Source: CAZPQK01 sp964588695 (lineage in GTDB: Bacteria > Krumholzibacteriota > Krumholzibacteriia > WVZY01 > JAKEHA01). From it: 64,000 nucleotides of DNA. The notes beneath the pieces are model-generated. The model did not search any database, was not told where the DNA came from, and saw only the letters and a program-made list of their open reading frames with translations. A program made the translations under genes and the position numbers. The stretch covers positions 1 to 64,000 of the forward strand of contig CAZPQK010000007.1 in NCBI GenBank assembly GCA_964588695.1, read 5' to 3'. Below, one piece after another: positions 62,272 through 64,000 of the stretch (within the stretch, counting starts at the first letter, position 1; the number at the start of each line of letters is the position of its first letter).

Positions 62272-62400
62272 TTTAACTATATTTCAGAGACCCACTGTGA
62301 GCAGGCTGAGGAGCTTCCTCTAGCAGACCCGGGGACACCTTAAACACTTTAGCGACAGCCAGTTAGGCGATTAGAAGCTCTATACGCCCGTAGGAGAGTT

Positions 62401-64000
<1,600 letters not shown>

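Larger units (their letters stand above)
62002..62400 (+). other. Intergenic region and long leader of ribonucleotide reductase
   Basis: 399 bases. 62002-62180 holds the divergent upstream region of yggS with A+T-rich TATATT at 62131-62136. A promoter at 62185-62214 would make a leader of about 180 bases. The leader has a small hairpin GAGGA/TCCTC near 62310 inside a wider GCTGAGGA/TCCTCTAGC stem, a block CCCACTGTGAGC reminiscent of one conserved cobalamin-riboswitch segment, and TAGGAGAG before ATG. Whether it is a riboswitch is undecided. Confidence 0.4.

Noticed and set aside
62221..62400. Firm cobalamin riboswitch call
   Set aside because: Only one short block looks similar; the B12 box and receptor segments were not found by eye, so it is left as a testable hint.

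Overview
The window (about 57% G+C by eye) is a dense, mostly core-genome stretch of a diderm bacterium. Two large exported proteins end in a FlgD-like Ig fold with the Y-P-N-P-F signature. A gingipain-type C25 peptidase, a DUF3570 outer-membrane barrel, several lipoproteins, an isoleucyl-tRNA synthetase of the long form and a DivIVA protein are also present. Together these suggest an uncultured FCB-group or neighbouring candidate phylum (Krumholzibacteriota, Eisenbacteria or Latescibacterota type). This placement is inference; no rRNA gene is present. I see no transposase, phage gene or CRISPR array.

Layout. 1-2.4 kb: an exported protein, a 3D-domain wall hydrolase and a CoA-binding protein. 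2.5-8.9 kb: a complete pyruvate (2-oxo acid) dehydrogenase and lipoylation operon, lpd-E1alpha-E1beta-E2-lipB-lipA. 8.9-10.6 kb: a metallo-hydrolase and a PD-(D/E)XK nuclease with four Cys in an Fe-S-like arrangement. 10.7-16.9 kb: a short-type citrate synthase, malate synthase, isocitrate lyase, a DUF427 protein and a second, mitochondrial-type citrate synthase. Pyruvate oxidation, citrate synthesis and the glyoxylate bypass are therefore encoded side by side. 16.9-23.7 kb (minus strand): a giant LVIVD-repeat secreted protein, then UPF0173, TerB-like, fumarylacetoacetase and an unknown protein.

23.8-30.4 kb (minus): glycosyltransferase, flippase, FemAB-like transferase, ApbE, DUF3570, DUF4266 lipoprotein, TlpA thioredoxin and tRNA-Asp. 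30.5-38.5 kb (minus): a tightly coupled seven-gene operon, murQ-ABC binding protein-two permeases-anmK-spoIID-nagZ. It encodes release, uptake and breakdown of anhydro-N-acetylmuramic acid. 38.7-47.5 kb (minus): a 1395-residue C25 peptidase, then five small exported paralogues sharing an unusual C-terminal W-G-[KR]-x-K-x-L-Y tail, and a dockerin-like secreted protein. This tail-sharing family is the best candidate for an undescribed system here.

47.9-62.0 kb (minus): tRNA-Val, a small membrane protein, a frameshifted larE, mltG, ruvX, an RsbU/RsbW/RsbV partner-switching module, rluD, lspA, a DksA-type zinc protein, ileS, purine nucleoside phosphorylase, divIVA and a YggS-family PLP protein. 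62.2-64 kb (plus): a long leader and the first 533 codons of class I ribonucleotide reductase alpha, running off the window. Two probable lesions or sequence errors were found: a one-base frameshift in larE and an in-frame amber at codon 4 of the FemAB-like gene. All family assignments come from reading the sequence; no database search was run.
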